From Bacillus sp. PAMC26568 (GTDB taxonomy: Bacteria > Bacillota > Bacilli > Bacillales > Bacillaceae): DNA of 64,000 nucleotides. Shown one piece after another: positions 24,829 to 32,788 of this stretch (position 1 is the first letter of the stretch; the number at the start of each line of letters is the position of its first letter). The stretch covers positions 682,001 through 746,000 of the forward strand of contig NZ_CP060137.1 in NCBI RefSeq assembly GCF_014235785.1, read 5' to 3'. A program made the position numbers and the translations under genes. The notes beneath the pieces are model-generated. The model made no database searches, was not told the origin of the DNA, and was given only the letters and a program-made list of their open reading frames with translations.

Positions 24829-25647
24829 CTATTTCATTGAGTACATTAATTCATCTTTTTCATCAACCTGTGAATGGTGTTCTGGATGAAGTATGGCAGC
24901 CAGTTTAGCAAGACCCGCTAAAAGACGGGGGGAAGGTCTGCAATAGAGCTGTTCTTCAAGCAAATGAATTCTGTTTTCTATTACTGCTGTGATGCTTTCT
25001 GAAGATGCACGCTTAAGTACGTGCTGGGCCTTCATTCTGCTTTGTTTGACACCAACCCAGGCGAGGCAAATATGATCTGGATTTCTGCGTGCAACGTCGT
25101 CCCAGTCAGTTTGTACACTGGCAAGCTCCACATCGCTGAAAATGTTGCGTCCGCCTGCTAATTCACACATTTCAGTCAGCCAGTTCACTTTACCTGGCGT
25201 GAAGATTGGATTAGGCCACCATTCAAAATAAACGGAGGGGTAATCTGTCAGTTCAGCTGATTTTTCTTTGTAAGAATCGATAATCTGATGATAGCGTGCA
25301 GCAACTTCCTGTGCTTCTTTTTCTTTGCCGACTGCGATGCCAACTGTTATTAGGTCATTGCCTATATCTTTAAAAGACTGCGGATTTAAAACGAGATGCG
25401 GAATCTTTCTTTTTTTTAGTTCTTCTACGTTTTTTTCCATACCAGGAACGCTTAATGAGGCAAGGACGAGGTCTGGCTCCATTTGCTCCACCAGATTCAT
25501 ATCAATGGATAAGTCAGGTCCTAAACGCGGTAGGCCGTTCACCTGCTGCGGCCAGTCTGAAAAGTCATCAACCGCAATTAGCTCATCAGTAAGACCCAAA
25601 TATGCTGCTAGCTCCGTATTGCTTGGACAAATAGATATAAGTCTCAT
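24829..25647 (-). CDS. Cobalamin-binding/BtuF-like protein without signal peptide
   Basis: A 272-aa protein with the fold of ABC-type Fe-siderophore/B12 substrate-binding proteins (Peripla_BP_2): RLISICPSNTELAAYLGL at the N-terminus, MEPDLVLASLSVPG, YFEWWPNPIFTPGKVNW, and LAWVGVKQSRM toward the end. It has no signal peptide or lipobox, and no permease or ATPase gene is adjacent. A cytosolic role or a worn transport component is therefore possible. ATG 25647 is chosen with GAGGAGTG 6-13 bp before it. It lies 13 bp after yuiD on the same strand and is probably cotranscribed. Confidence 0.85.
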   Translation of the reverse strand: MRLISICPSNTELAAYLGLTDELIAVDDFSDWPQQVNGLPRLGPDLSIDMNLVEQMEPDLVLASLSVPGMEKNVEELKKRKIPHLVLNPQSFKDIGNDLITVGIAVGKEKEAQEVAARYHQIIDSYKEKSAELTDYPSVYFEWWPNPIFTPGKVNWLTEMCELAGGRNIFSDVELASVQTDWDDVARRNPDHICLAWVGVKQSRMKAQHVLKRASSESITAVIENRIHLLEEQLYCRPSPRLLAGLAKLAAILHPEHHSQVDEKDELMYSMK

Positions 25648-25660
25648 ATCACTCACTCCT

Positions 25661-26140
25661 CTACAGGATGATAAGGTAATGTAAAAACAAGGTTAATAAA
25701 ATCCCTGTTAATCCTCCAAAAAATACTTCGATGGGCTGATGTCCCAAAAGCTCCTTCAATTTCTTTTGTTTTTCTTTTTCTTCTTGCTGCGGCCATGATT
25801 TTGCCTCACCGACAAATGTATTAAAATCAGTGACGAGTTTATTTAAAACAGTGGCCTGTTCCCCGGCGTGTCTTCGCACTCCCGTAGCATCAAACATCGT
25901 AATGATGGCAAATACCGCTGATACTGCAAAAAGGGATGAGGTAAGCCCATTATCAAGCGCTACTCCGGTTGCAAGTGCGGTGACTGCTGCTGAATGGGAG
26001 CTTGGCATTCCTCCTGTGCTCGTAATAAGCGTCCAATCAACTTTGCGTGTTATCGCATAAGTGATCGGGACTTTAACAAACTGTGCGAAGAAAATAGCTG
26101 CCAAAGAAGCAAGTAAAGGGAAGTTCAGAAATAGCTCCAT
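25661..26140 (-). CDS. yuiD: YuiD, divergent PAP2-family membrane protein
   Basis: A 159-aa membrane protein of the divergent PAP2 family (DUF212), matching B. subtilis YuiD: TSTGGMPSSHSAAVTALATG (phosphatase-like SxxH motif) and FDATGVRRHAGEQATV. Known of the family: acid-phosphatase/vanadium-peroxidase-like fold with unproven activity. ATG 26140 (MELFLNFPLLASL) matches the relative. The upstream Met at 26152 sits on its own ribosome site. Four or five hydrophobic segments are visible. Confidence 0.9.
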   Translation of the reverse strand: MELFLNFPLLASLAAIFFAQFVKVPITYAITRKVDWTLITSTGGMPSSHSAAVTALATGVALDNGLTSSLFAVSAVFAIITMFDATGVRRHAGEQATVLNKLVTDFNTFVGEAKSWPQQEEKEKQKKLKELLGHQPIEVFFGGLTGILLTLFLHYLIIL

Positions 26141-26318
26141 GAAGTCGGACATCCTTTCAGTTCAAAAATGAAATCTTTGTTACATTATAAATCAATTTGT
26201 TCCCCTTGTAAGGGTATAGTTCCATTCAATCAGGTCCTTATCCTCTATCATTTGTTCAAATAGTATAAAAACATTTTCTCCTTTGATACAATGAAGTCAG
26301 TGAGAGGGGTGCCGGATC

Positions 26319-26705
26319 ATGTCTCTTTATCCAATGGAATATTACGAATTTTTCGTTCATTTTAATGAAGGCGATTATTATACTTGTCATGATTTGCTTG
26401 AAATAATCTGGCTGACAGAAAAGGATAACTTGTTTTTAAAAGGCCTTCTGCAAATGACAGTTGCTATTTATCATTATGAATATGGCAATATTAAAGGAGC
26501 AAGGCTTATGATGCAAGCTGGACACTCATACATACAAAGTTACCGTCCATTCCATTGGGGAGTAGACCTTGAAAAAGTAAATGCATTCATTGAAGAATGT
26601 TTAGCGATTATTCCTGCCGGCATTCAGTCTGTTTCATTTGAAAAAGTGGGACAATTGCCTAAATTGCCTGCTCTATTTCTATACCTTAAAGAGGAGCAGG
26701 GGTAG
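26319..26705 (+). CDS. DUF309 protein
   Basis: A 128-aa helical protein of the DUF309 family, with the conserved pattern FNEGDYYTCHDLLEIIW near residue 15, GLLQMTVAIYHY, and HWGVDLEKV. The usual HE of the family's HEvLE motif reads HD here. GAGAGGGGTG lies 6-15 bp before ATG. It stands 37 bp before pepA in the same direction and may share its transcript. The function is unknown. Confidence 0.85.
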   Translation: MSLYPMEYYEFFVHFNEGDYYTCHDLLEIIWLTEKDNLFLKGLLQMTVAIYHYEYGNIKGARLMMQAGHSYIQSYRPFHWGVDLEKVNAFIEECLAIIPAGIQSVSFEKVGQLPKLPALFLYLKEEQG

Positions 26706-26742
26706 CCTGAAGTGCGATAAAATTTAATGGAGGTGTGTTTTC

Positions 26743-28233
26743 ATGTTTCATATTCAATCGAATGTAAAATGGAGCGAAGAAACAATTATTTTTGGATTGT
26801 TTCAAAAGTCAAGTCCGTTTGAAGGTCCTATCGCTGAACTTGATCAGCTGCTAGAAGGCCAAATTACGGCACTAGTAAAAGACGGAGATATTTCTGCCAA
26901 AAAGAAAGAAATCTCAAAAGTACATACGTTAGGGAAAATCGGCTCGAAACGGGTATATTTTGCCGGTCTCGGTAAAGAAAAAGAATACGACTTCGATACA
27001 GCAAGAGAATCGTTTGCGAAGCTTTTTAAAACAATGCAAAAAGCTAAAATTCAATCATTCACCATCGCACTTGATACATTTACCGGAGAAAATGTTCATT
27101 TCAATGAAGCGGCTCATGCTTTAGCTGAAGTGCTGCCACTCGCTACATATAAAATCCAGGATTATAAACAGAAATCAAATGAACCTGAACGAAACATCAA
27201 TCAGGTCACAATTATTTCAAGTGCAGATGAAGCTGAAATCCGTTCTAGTCTGACAGTCGGGTCTGCATTTGGAGAGGGAACAAATTCAGCAAGAACACTT
27301 GTGAATATGCCAGGCAATATTTTGACAGCAACAGAACTTGCTAAATACTCAGTGGATGTGGCTCAAAAATATGGCTTTGAATATGAAGTGCTTGAAAAAG
27401 AAGACATGGAGAAGCTTGGCATGGGTGGACTGCTCGCTGTTAATAAAGGATCCGAAGAGCCCCCAAAAATGATTGTGCTAAAATATCAGGGCAAGGAAGA
27501 ATGGACAGATGTCATTGGCTTAGTAGGAAAAGGAATTACATTTGATACAGGCGGATACTCCATCAAGCCAAAAGACGGCATTGTCGGCATGAAATCAGAT
27601 ATGGGCGGCGCAGCAGCAGTTCTCGGAGCAATGGAGATCATTGGCCAGTTAAAACCTGAGCAAAACGTTCTTGCTGTGATTCCATCAACTGACAACATGA
27701 TTAGCGGGAACGCCTTCAAACCGGACGATGTTATTGTTTCTCTAAGCGGGAAAACAATTGAAGTGTTAAATACAGATGCTGAAGGACGCTTAGTGCTGGC
27801 AGATGGAATCACATATGCTAAGCATCATGGAGCTAATTATTTAGTAGATGTCGCGACACTTACTGGAGGTGTCATTATTGCCCTTGGCACTCATACAACC
27901 GGAGCAATGACGAATAATGAGGCGTTATTCGAACAAGTATTGGAGGCTTCGCATGAATGTGGAGAGCCAATCTGGAGATTGCCGATCACGAAAAAAGACA
28001 TTGAAAAAGTGCGCGGCAGCAAAATGGCCGACTTAAACAATTCACCAGGACGAGAAGGCCACGCCATCATGGCAGGAACCTTTATCGGCGAGTTTACAGA
28101 TGGCACGCCATGGGTTCACTTAGATATCGCAGGAACAGCTACAACTTCAAAAGCAGATGATCTTGGACCAACCGGCGGAACAGGTGTAATGGCTCGTACA
28201 CTGGCAGCGTTTGTTGAACGGTTTGAGGTTTGA
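26743..28233 (+). CDS. pepA: Leucyl aminopeptidase (M17), YuiE
   Basis: A 496-aa cytosolic metallo-aminopeptidase. The C-terminal catalytic domain carries the two-metal site: [30 protein letters not shown] and the signature [12 protein letters not shown]. The N-terminal domain (about 1-170) is the usual variable M17 part. Length and motifs match B. subtilis YuiE. It removes N-terminal amino acids from peptides. TGGAGGTG lies 11 bp upstream. A short terminator follows the stop. Confidence 0.96.
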   Translation: MFHIQSNVKWSEETIIFGLFQKSSPFEGPIAELDQLLEGQITALVKDGDISAKKKEISKVHTLGKIGSKRVYFAGLGKEKEYDFDTARESFAKLFKTMQKAKIQSFTIALDTFTGENVHFNEAAHALAEVLPLATYKIQDYKQKSNEPERNINQVTIISSADEAEIRSSLTVGSAFGEGTNSARTLVNMPGNILTATELAKYSVDVAQKYGFEYEVLEKEDMEKLGMGGLLAVNKGSEEPPKMIVLKYQGKEEWTDVIGLVGKGITFDTGGYSIKPKDGIVGMKSDMGGAAAVLGAMEIIGQLKPEQNVLAVIPSTDNMISGNAFKPDDVIVSLSGKTIEVLNTDAEGRLVLADGITYAKHHGANYLVDVATLTGGVIIALGTHTTGAMTNNEALFEQVLEASHECGEPIWRLPITKKDIEKVRGSKMADLNNSPGREGHAIMAGTFIGEFTDGTPWVHLDIAGTATTSKADDLGPTGGTGVMARTLAAFVERFEV

Positions 28234-28243
28234 TTTTATTGAG

Positions 28244-28269
28244 AGGCACTGACTAAAGTGCCTTTTTTT
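28244..28269 (+). terminator. Terminator after pepA
   Basis: Stem AGGCACT / AGTGCCT with a 6-nt loop and T7. Confidence 0.88.
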
Positions 28270-28302
28270 GTGGTGGTGTATCTAAGATGAGTGTTGTCGG
28301 CA

Positions 28303-28400
28303 CGGATAATAGGACAGCTGTTCCGGCTGATATAACCTGGGTTCCGGATTATAAGAAAGCCCCAGCAGACTATAAAACATGTTTTCCGGATAATAATTCC
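28303..28400. repeat. 21-bp phased intergenic array (CGGATAAT type)
   Basis: Unit starts at 28303 (CGGATAAT), 28324 (CGGCTGAT), 28345 (CGGATTAT), 28366 (CAGACTAT) and 28387 (CGGATAAT), all exactly 21 bp apart. The same unit type recurs at 55630-55741. The array starts 34 bp after the pepA terminator. A 70-codon open frame across it follows from the 21-bp period (7 codons) and is not called. Confidence 0.8.
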
Positions 28401-28588
28401 GAAAACATCTATTCTGGACAGCCCCCGTGGGTGAAAATGTGTGATTTCCCTTGTTTTGGTGAGGTCAAATGGACAAGTGCATTTCACATTACCGGTTAAG
28501 AAAGGAATAGACAGCATGGGCAAATTCATCTTAGAGGAATAGAAGCTATGCAAATCCTTTAGTCTGCTAATATAATAAAATTTTATGA

Positions 28589-28618
28589 TTGACACTAAAA
28601 AAAGAAGTATGTTATTTT
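28589..28618 (+). promoter_or_regulatory. Candidate promoter of yuiF
   Basis: TTGACA (28589-28594) and TATTTT (28613-28618) with an 18-bp spacer, 71 bp before the start. Confidence 0.5.
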
Positions 28619-28688
28619 AGTTCTATTGATATTTTATTTCTCTAATACATTAGCATGTTAAAGTATTTGGATTCCGGAGGTTATATAG

Positions 28689-30017
28689 ATGAATGCAGTT
28701 ATTCTGGCTGTTCTAGTTATGCTTGTTTTAAGTTTGCTGCGGGTGAATGTCGTATTTGCTCTCGTAGCTGGAGCTCTTGTTGGAGGGTTAGCAGGCGGAT
28801 TGGATTTAAAGACAACAATAGAGACGTTTACCGGCGGCCTTGGCGGGAACGCGACAGTCGCATTAAGTTATGCGCTTCTGGGCGCTTTTGCTGTAGCCTT
28901 ATCAAAAACAGGTTTGCCTGATGCGATGGTTGAAGGAGCCATCAAGTTAGTTGGAAAAGAGGGGGAAGAGAAAAGAAAATCTCTTTCAAAAGTTCTAATT
29001 CTAATGATTATCTTGATTATTTCTATATTTTCTCAAAATGTTGTACCGGTTCATATCGCATTTATACCAGTATTAATTCCACCTTTATTAAAGGTGTTAA
29101 ATCAATTGCAGCTAGATCGCCGTTTAATTGCAGTTGTGATTTCTTTCGGGTTAATTACCCCATATATGCTATTGCCTGTTGGTTTCGGAGCTATTTTCCA
29201 TGATATTCTTCAGAAGAATATGGCAGCAGGCGGATTGACTGTGAGTCTTAAGGATATTCCACAAGCGATGCTGATTCCTTCTGCAGGAATGGTTGTCGGT
29301 TTAGTCGTTGCGTTTTTTACGTACAGAAGAAAACGGATGTATGAGACAAAAGATATTGCGGGACAAGTAGCTGCAGTGTACACGAAAAAAAGTGTTTCTT
29401 TCGCCATACTTGCCATTGTTGTTTCACTAAGTGTTCAATTATTTCTCTCACAGGCATTAGAAGTTGAAGGCATGATTTTCGGAGCTTTGGCCGGAATAAT
29501 TGTGCTTTATGCAACAGGATCAATGAAATGGAATGAAGCGGATCAGCTTTTAACGACTGGAATGAGAATGATGGCATTCATTGGATTTGTGATGCTGGCT
29601 GCATCAGGATTTGCATCAGTCATGCAAGCAACGGGTCATATTGAAACATTGGTCAAAACGTCTGCTGAAATAGTTGGAGGCAATCAGTCGCTTGCAGCAA
29701 TTTTAATGCTGCTTGTAGGTTTACTTGTTACAATGGGGATCGGTTCTTCGTTCTCAACGGTGCCGATCATTGCCACTATTTTTGTTCCGCTTTGCCTTGA
29801 GCTTGGTTTTAGCCCTATGGCAACCATTGCGCTAGTTGGTACAGCAGGAGCACTCGGTGATGCAGGTTCCCCTGCATCTGACAGCACTCTTGGACCAACG
29901 TCTGGTTTGAATGCTGATGGAGAGCACAATCACATTTGGGATACTTGTGTACCTACATTCCTGCATTACAACATTCCGTTAGTTATATTCGGATGGATTG
30001 CTGCTATTGTGCTTTAA
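28689..30017 (+). CDS. yuiF: YuiF, Na+/H+ antiporter-like amino-acid transporter
   Basis: A 442-aa polytopic membrane protein with about 11 helices. Seen: [19 protein letters not shown] near the N-terminus, the cytoplasmic stretch [14 protein letters not shown], the re-entrant-like [12 protein letters not shown] and [19 protein letters not shown] toward the end. It matches B. subtilis YuiF and the NhaC-like antiporter superfamily, members of which carry amino acids or organic acids. The substrate is not decided by sequence. TCCGGAGG gives a strong ribosome site 9 bp before ATG. A promoter and a terminator make it a single-gene unit. Confidence 0.9.
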   Translation: MNAVILAVLVMLVLSLLRVNVVFALVAGALVGGLAGGLDLKTTIETFTGGLGGNATVALSYALLGAFAVALSKTGLPDAMVEGAIKLVGKEGEEKRKSLSKVLILMIILIISIFSQNVVPVHIAFIPVLIPPLLKVLNQLQLDRRLIAVVISFGLITPYMLLPVGFGAIFHDILQKNMAAGGLTVSLKDIPQAMLIPSAGMVVGLVVAFFTYRRKRMYETKDIAGQVAAVYTKKSVSFAILAIVVSLSVQLFLSQALEVEGMIFGALAGIIVLYATGSMKWNEADQLLTTGMRMMAFIGFVMLAASGFASVMQATGHIETLVKTSAEIVGGNQSLAAILMLLVGLLVTMGIGSSFSTVPIIATIFVPLCLELGFSPMATIALVGTAGALGDAGSPASDSTLGPTSGLNADGEHNHIWDTCVPTFLHYNIPLVIFGWIAAIVL

Positions 30018-30020
30018 AAT

Positions 30021-30062
30021 GGAAAGGCCGATCTTTGGATAGATCGGCCTTTTCCTTTTTTA
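30021..30062 (+). terminator. Terminator after yuiF
   Basis: Stem GGAAAGGCCGATCT / AGATCGGCCTTTTCC followed by T6. Confidence 0.93.
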
Positions 30063-30071
30063 CATTTATTT

Positions 30072-30140
30072 TGAATTAATTTGAAAACCGCGTGAATTAA
30101 TTTGAAAAGACCGTGAATTAATTCGTATTAGCTGCAAAAG
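30072..30140. repeat. 21-bp phased intergenic array (TGAATTAATTTG type)
   Basis: TGAATTAATTTGAAAA starts at 30072 and 30093, and TGAATTAATTCG at 30114, exactly 21 bp apart. It lies 10 bp past the yuiF terminator and before the 3' end of a convergent small gene. Confidence 0.78.
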
Positions 30141-30163
30141 TGCCTGGCAGTTTGTTCCTGGAA

Positions 30164-30196
30164 GTAAAAAAGAAAACCGGCTCATTGGCCGGCTTC
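30164..30196 (-). terminator. Terminator of the 47-aa gene
   Basis: CCGGC / GCCGG hairpin followed by TTTTCTTTTTT on the minus strand. Confidence 0.65.
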
Positions 30197-30242
30197 CACA
30201 CTTTTTTTCGTGCTGTTTAGCTATGGTGGTCTTGCTTTTTTC

Positions 30243-30386
30243 CTATTTCAATCTCTCCAGTAACTCCTCATCATCCATTTCAAGGATTGTTTCTATTAGC
30301 TCTGGCTGTTTAGATAAAATGGTTTTCTCATATGTTTCGCGCTCTTTTTCACTTAAGAAATAACGCTTCATTTGCAAGACTGTCAT
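30243..30386 (-). CDS. Small acidic helical protein (47 aa)
   Basis: A 47-codon frame with AGAGGTGAA 6-14 bp before its ATG and a terminator downstream. The product begins MTVLQMKRYFLSEKERETYE and ends EMDDEELLERLK, so it is a charged amphipathic helix with no Cys or membrane segment. It resembles the many 45-50 aa Bacillus proteins that end in a D(E/D)ELxxL pattern, but I cannot name a family. Confidence 0.62.
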   Translation of the reverse strand: MTVLQMKRYFLSEKERETYEKTILSKQPELIETILEMDDEELLERLK

Positions 30387-30572
30387 GAAAGTTCACCTCT
30401 TTTGCAAGATTTCAGTTTAGTATTTTCAAAATATGGAATCTTTTATACATGAAATCTATCATCCTGTAAGATTTTATCGAATTTTGTCTAGTTATGCAAC
30501 AATCTTCAGCTGAGAAGGAGTTGGAAATAGTCAAATCGAATTACTTATTATAAAAAATAAGGGGTGCTGTAA

Positions 30573-31106
30573 ATGAACTGGATGAAACAGCATAAAATAC
30601 TTACAGGAGCTATTTTTATTTTGGCATGCTGTGCGGGCATCACTTTTTTAATCTTGAACGATATGATCTTGCAAAAGCCAGTGCAAACAGAGGAGCAGGT
30701 CAGCAAAGTAATAAATGAGAGTGCTGATAAACTGAATGAAGTCGATCTCAGTAAAAATCCATTTCAGGATGGAATGGATACAATCAGTGAAGATCAGATC
30801 CAAAAATACCTGCATGGAATGTCCCATCAGAAGGTTGAAGCAAAAGACAAATGGAGTCACTATGAAATAACAGAAGAAAGAATTCTATATTTAATAAAAC
30901 AAATAGAGAGCGACGCTGATATCGAACATTCGGATTTATATTTGGATATTTTAAGCAGGTGGCTAAAAAATGATTTTTCCCGTGCCGATAAGGATCATAA
31001 TGCGATTTGGAGCCTTCAGGGAGGGACGATCGGAAAAGCAACTGGGATATTGTCTGAGGAAGAGGAAATGCAGTATCTTACTGAAAATGAGGACAAAATA
31101 AAATAA
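30573..31106 (+). CDS. Membrane-anchored hypothetical protein (DUF6241-like)
   Basis: A 177-aa protein with one N-terminal membrane helix (KILTGAIFILACCAGITFLIL) and an extracellular, charged, helical rest. Notable stretches are KNPFQDGMDTISEDQIQKYL, YLIKQIESDADIEH and HNAIWSLQGGTIGKATGIL. The layout and the HNAIW..QGGTIGKA segment recall a Bacillus-specific family (DUF6241). The function is unknown. AAGGGGTGCTG lies before the ATG, and a terminator directly follows the stop. Confidence 0.75.
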   Translation: MNWMKQHKILTGAIFILACCAGITFLILNDMILQKPVQTEEQVSKVINESADKLNEVDLSKNPFQDGMDTISEDQIQKYLHGMSHQKVEAKDKWSHYEITEERILYLIKQIESDADIEHSDLYLDILSRWLKNDFSRADKDHNAIWSLQGGTIGKATGILSEEEEMQYLTENEDKIK

Positions 31107-31134
31107 AACACATGAGAGATCTCATGTGTTTTTC
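31105..31134 (+). terminator. Terminator
   Basis: Stem AAAACACATGAGA / TCTCATGTGTTTT followed by T-rich sequence, overlapping the stop codon of the preceding gene. Confidence 0.9.
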
Positions 31135-31158
31135 CTTGTGGATATTGAAATAAGGTTA

Positions 31159-31272
31159 TCAGTGTCCGGCTCTGGCGCCCTAGCTCATTTTAATAAAGGC
31201 AATTGCCCAAGAAGGCAAAAAGCGCCTTCTCCGGTTAATTGACATTTGATCTCCAATGAGTCAATTAACCAC
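31159..31272. repeat. Intergenic palindromic element
   Basis: Starts with GTGTCCGGCTCTGGCGCCCTAG, a worn form of a block common between Bacillus genes. AGAAGGC / GCCTTCT follows, then a perfect 11-bp inverted repeat GGTTAATTGAC / GTCAATTAACC (about 31235-31272). It lies between a terminator and the 3' end of convergent bioY. Confidence 0.6.
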
Positions 31273-31332
31273 CTTGATCAATTCCTAATTTCTTCGCGGG
31301 CTGACCAAGCCGCCTGCGATTTTGTTCTTGTA

Positions 31333-31917
31333 TTAAGCGACGCGATGCTTGCTGAGATTAGTTGCTTTGTGAACTGCATTATAAACGCGGGGAGCAATGA
31401 CGGCTCCAATGGCTGTGAAAATGACATCTTTCACGATGAACCATGTCATCACAACCCAAGCGGCAGAATAGCTCATATCAACATTCAGCCAATAATTCAG
31501 TGCAGCGTACATATATGTCGTTCCGATGATATAGATAAGTGCAATTCCAACAAATGATGAAACAAAGAATACAGGCAAAGTTGGTTTTTTGCTTGCTTCT
31601 ACTATTTTTCCAACCACATAAGCTGCAGCGATATAGGATAAAATAAATCCGCCAGTGCTTCCGAAAATAACCCCAATGCCTCCGCTGAACTGAGCGAATA
31701 CAGGTGCACCTGCAATTCCAACCAGTGCATAAACAGTCATTGATAAAGCACCGAGCCTGCTTCCAAGCAATAAACCTGCTAAAATACAGAAAAAGGGCTG
31801 CATGGATAAAGGAACAGTACCAACCGTTAAAAACGAAGTCAAATTGGCGCCAATTGCCATTAAAGCTGCAAACATCCCAACAAGTGCTAAATCATAAGCT
31901 CTTAATTTGTTTTTCAT
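31333..31917 (-). CDS. bioY: Biotin transporter substrate-binding subunit BioY
   Basis: A 194-aa membrane protein with six helices, the S component of the biotin ECF transporter (B. subtilis YuiG). Family features seen: MFAALMAIGANLTSFL, VPLSMQPFFCILAGLLLG (the substrate-binding region) and STGGFILSYIAAAYVVG. ATG 31917 is chosen with GGGGGATGAT 4-13 bp upstream. A longer frame to 31986 runs through the promoter. It brings biotin into the cell and works with a general ECF module coded elsewhere. A BirA-like operator covers its promoter. Confidence 0.95.
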   Translation of the reverse strand: MKNKLRAYDLALVGMFAALMAIGANLTSFLTVGTVPLSMQPFFCILAGLLLGSRLGALSMTVYALVGIAGAPVFAQFSGGIGVIFGSTGGFILSYIAAAYVVGKIVEASKKPTLPVFFVSSFVGIALIYIIGTTYMYAALNYWLNVDMSYSAAWVVMTWFIVKDVIFTAIGAVIAPRVYNAVHKATNLSKHRVA

Positions 31918-31957
31918 TCTATCATCCCCCATAGATGCTATGTATCTTTCTATAAAA

Positions 31958-31986
31958 AGAGTACTGAATCGAAAGAGATATGTCAA
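31958..31986 (-). promoter_or_regulatory. Promoter of bioY
   Basis: On the minus strand: TTGACA (31986-31981), a 17-bp spacer, and TACTCT (31963-31958), about 40 bp before the bioY start. Confidence 0.7.
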
Positions 31987-32008
31987 CTTGATTTTTTATC
32001 AGTTAACT
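31980..32008. promoter_or_regulatory. BirA-like operator upstream of bioY
   Basis: Inverted half-sites ATGTCAAC (31980-31987) and GTTAACTA (32002-32009), separated by 14 bp, overlap the -35 of bioY. On the minus strand this reads TAGTTAAC-N14-GTTGACAT. Biotin operators of Firmicutes have the form (T)NGTTAAC-N14/16-GTTAACN, so repression by biotin-bound BirA is the likely control. Confidence 0.7.
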
Positions 32009-32024
32009 AAAAGGGAGTGAAGGG

Positions 32025-32618
32025 ATGTATTTTGGTAAGGTTAAAAGCAAAGGTGACCCAAATCGTGTTCCGCCCAACCAGCATGTAACAACTAAGTTTC
32101 CAGTTCTTCATGCAGGAAATGTTCCTTATTATGATTTAAGCAAGTGGGATCTGCAGGTTTTTGGGCTGCTGAATCATCCAAAAAGGTTTACGTTTGAAGA
32201 CTTGATGTCGATGCCGCAAATCGAGCAGGGAAATGATATTCATTGCGTCACCGGCTGGTCAAAGCTTGATAATGTATGGAAGGGAATCAGCACACGTCAG
32301 CTTGTGCAGGACTTAGGTTTACATGAAAACGCAAAGTTTTGCATCTTGCATGCAGAAGAAGGCTGGACAACAAACTTGCCTATTGAAGATTTCCTTCGTG
32401 AAACAAGCTTGCTTGCCCACTCCCATAATGGGGAGCCGTTAACACCTGAGCACGGTTTTCCATTCAGAGCTGTCTTTCCTCATTTGTATTTCTGGAAAAG
32501 TGCAAAATGGGTACGTGCGATCCAATTTACAGAGTATAATCATCCTGGATTTTGGGAACGAAATGGGTATCACATGAAGGGGGATCCATGGAAAGAAGAA
32601 CGTTTTACGTGGGATTAA
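32025..32618 (+). CDS. yuiH: YuiH, sulfite-oxidase-like molybdopterin protein
   Basis: A 197-aa single-domain protein with the sulfite oxidase/nitrate reductase Moco fold and no heme or dimer domain. The Mo-binding cysteine is C74 in DIHCVTGWSKLDNVW. Other conserved parts are GLLNHPKRFTFEDLMSMP, EEGWTTNLPIEDFL and FPHLYFWKSAKWV. It has no signal peptide. It matches B. subtilis YuiH and is divergent from bioY. GGGAGTGAAGGG precedes the ATG. The physiological substrate is unknown. E. coli MsrP-type relatives reduce oxidised substrates. Confidence 0.92.
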   Translation: MYFGKVKSKGDPNRVPPNQHVTTKFPVLHAGNVPYYDLSKWDLQVFGLLNHPKRFTFEDLMSMPQIEQGNDIHCVTGWSKLDNVWKGISTRQLVQDLGLHENAKFCILHAEEGWTTNLPIEDFLRETSLLAHSHNGEPLTPEHGFPFRAVFPHLYFWKSAKWVRAIQFTEYNHPGFWERNGYHMKGDPWKEERFTWD

Positions 32619-32621
32619 GGA

Positions 32622-32650
32622 ATGCACCAATCTGCTTGGTGTATTTTTTT
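32622..32650 (+). terminator. Terminator after yuiH
   Basis: Stem ATGCACCAA / TTGGTGTAT with T7. Confidence 0.9.
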
Positions 32651-32788
32651 GTGAGAAAACTTGAAAAGGAAAACACCGCTAGAACAGCGCCGTCGAAAAA
32701 TGAGGAAAATCCGATGGGCGCGATTTATCATCTTCGTCTATAATTAGGAGGTTGTCTATTTCTCACAAATGTTCGGAGTGACTTATAA

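Noticed and set aside
28287-28499. 70-codon open frame after pepA
   Set aside because: Its openness follows from the 21-bp (7-codon) period of the array. There is no ribosome site.
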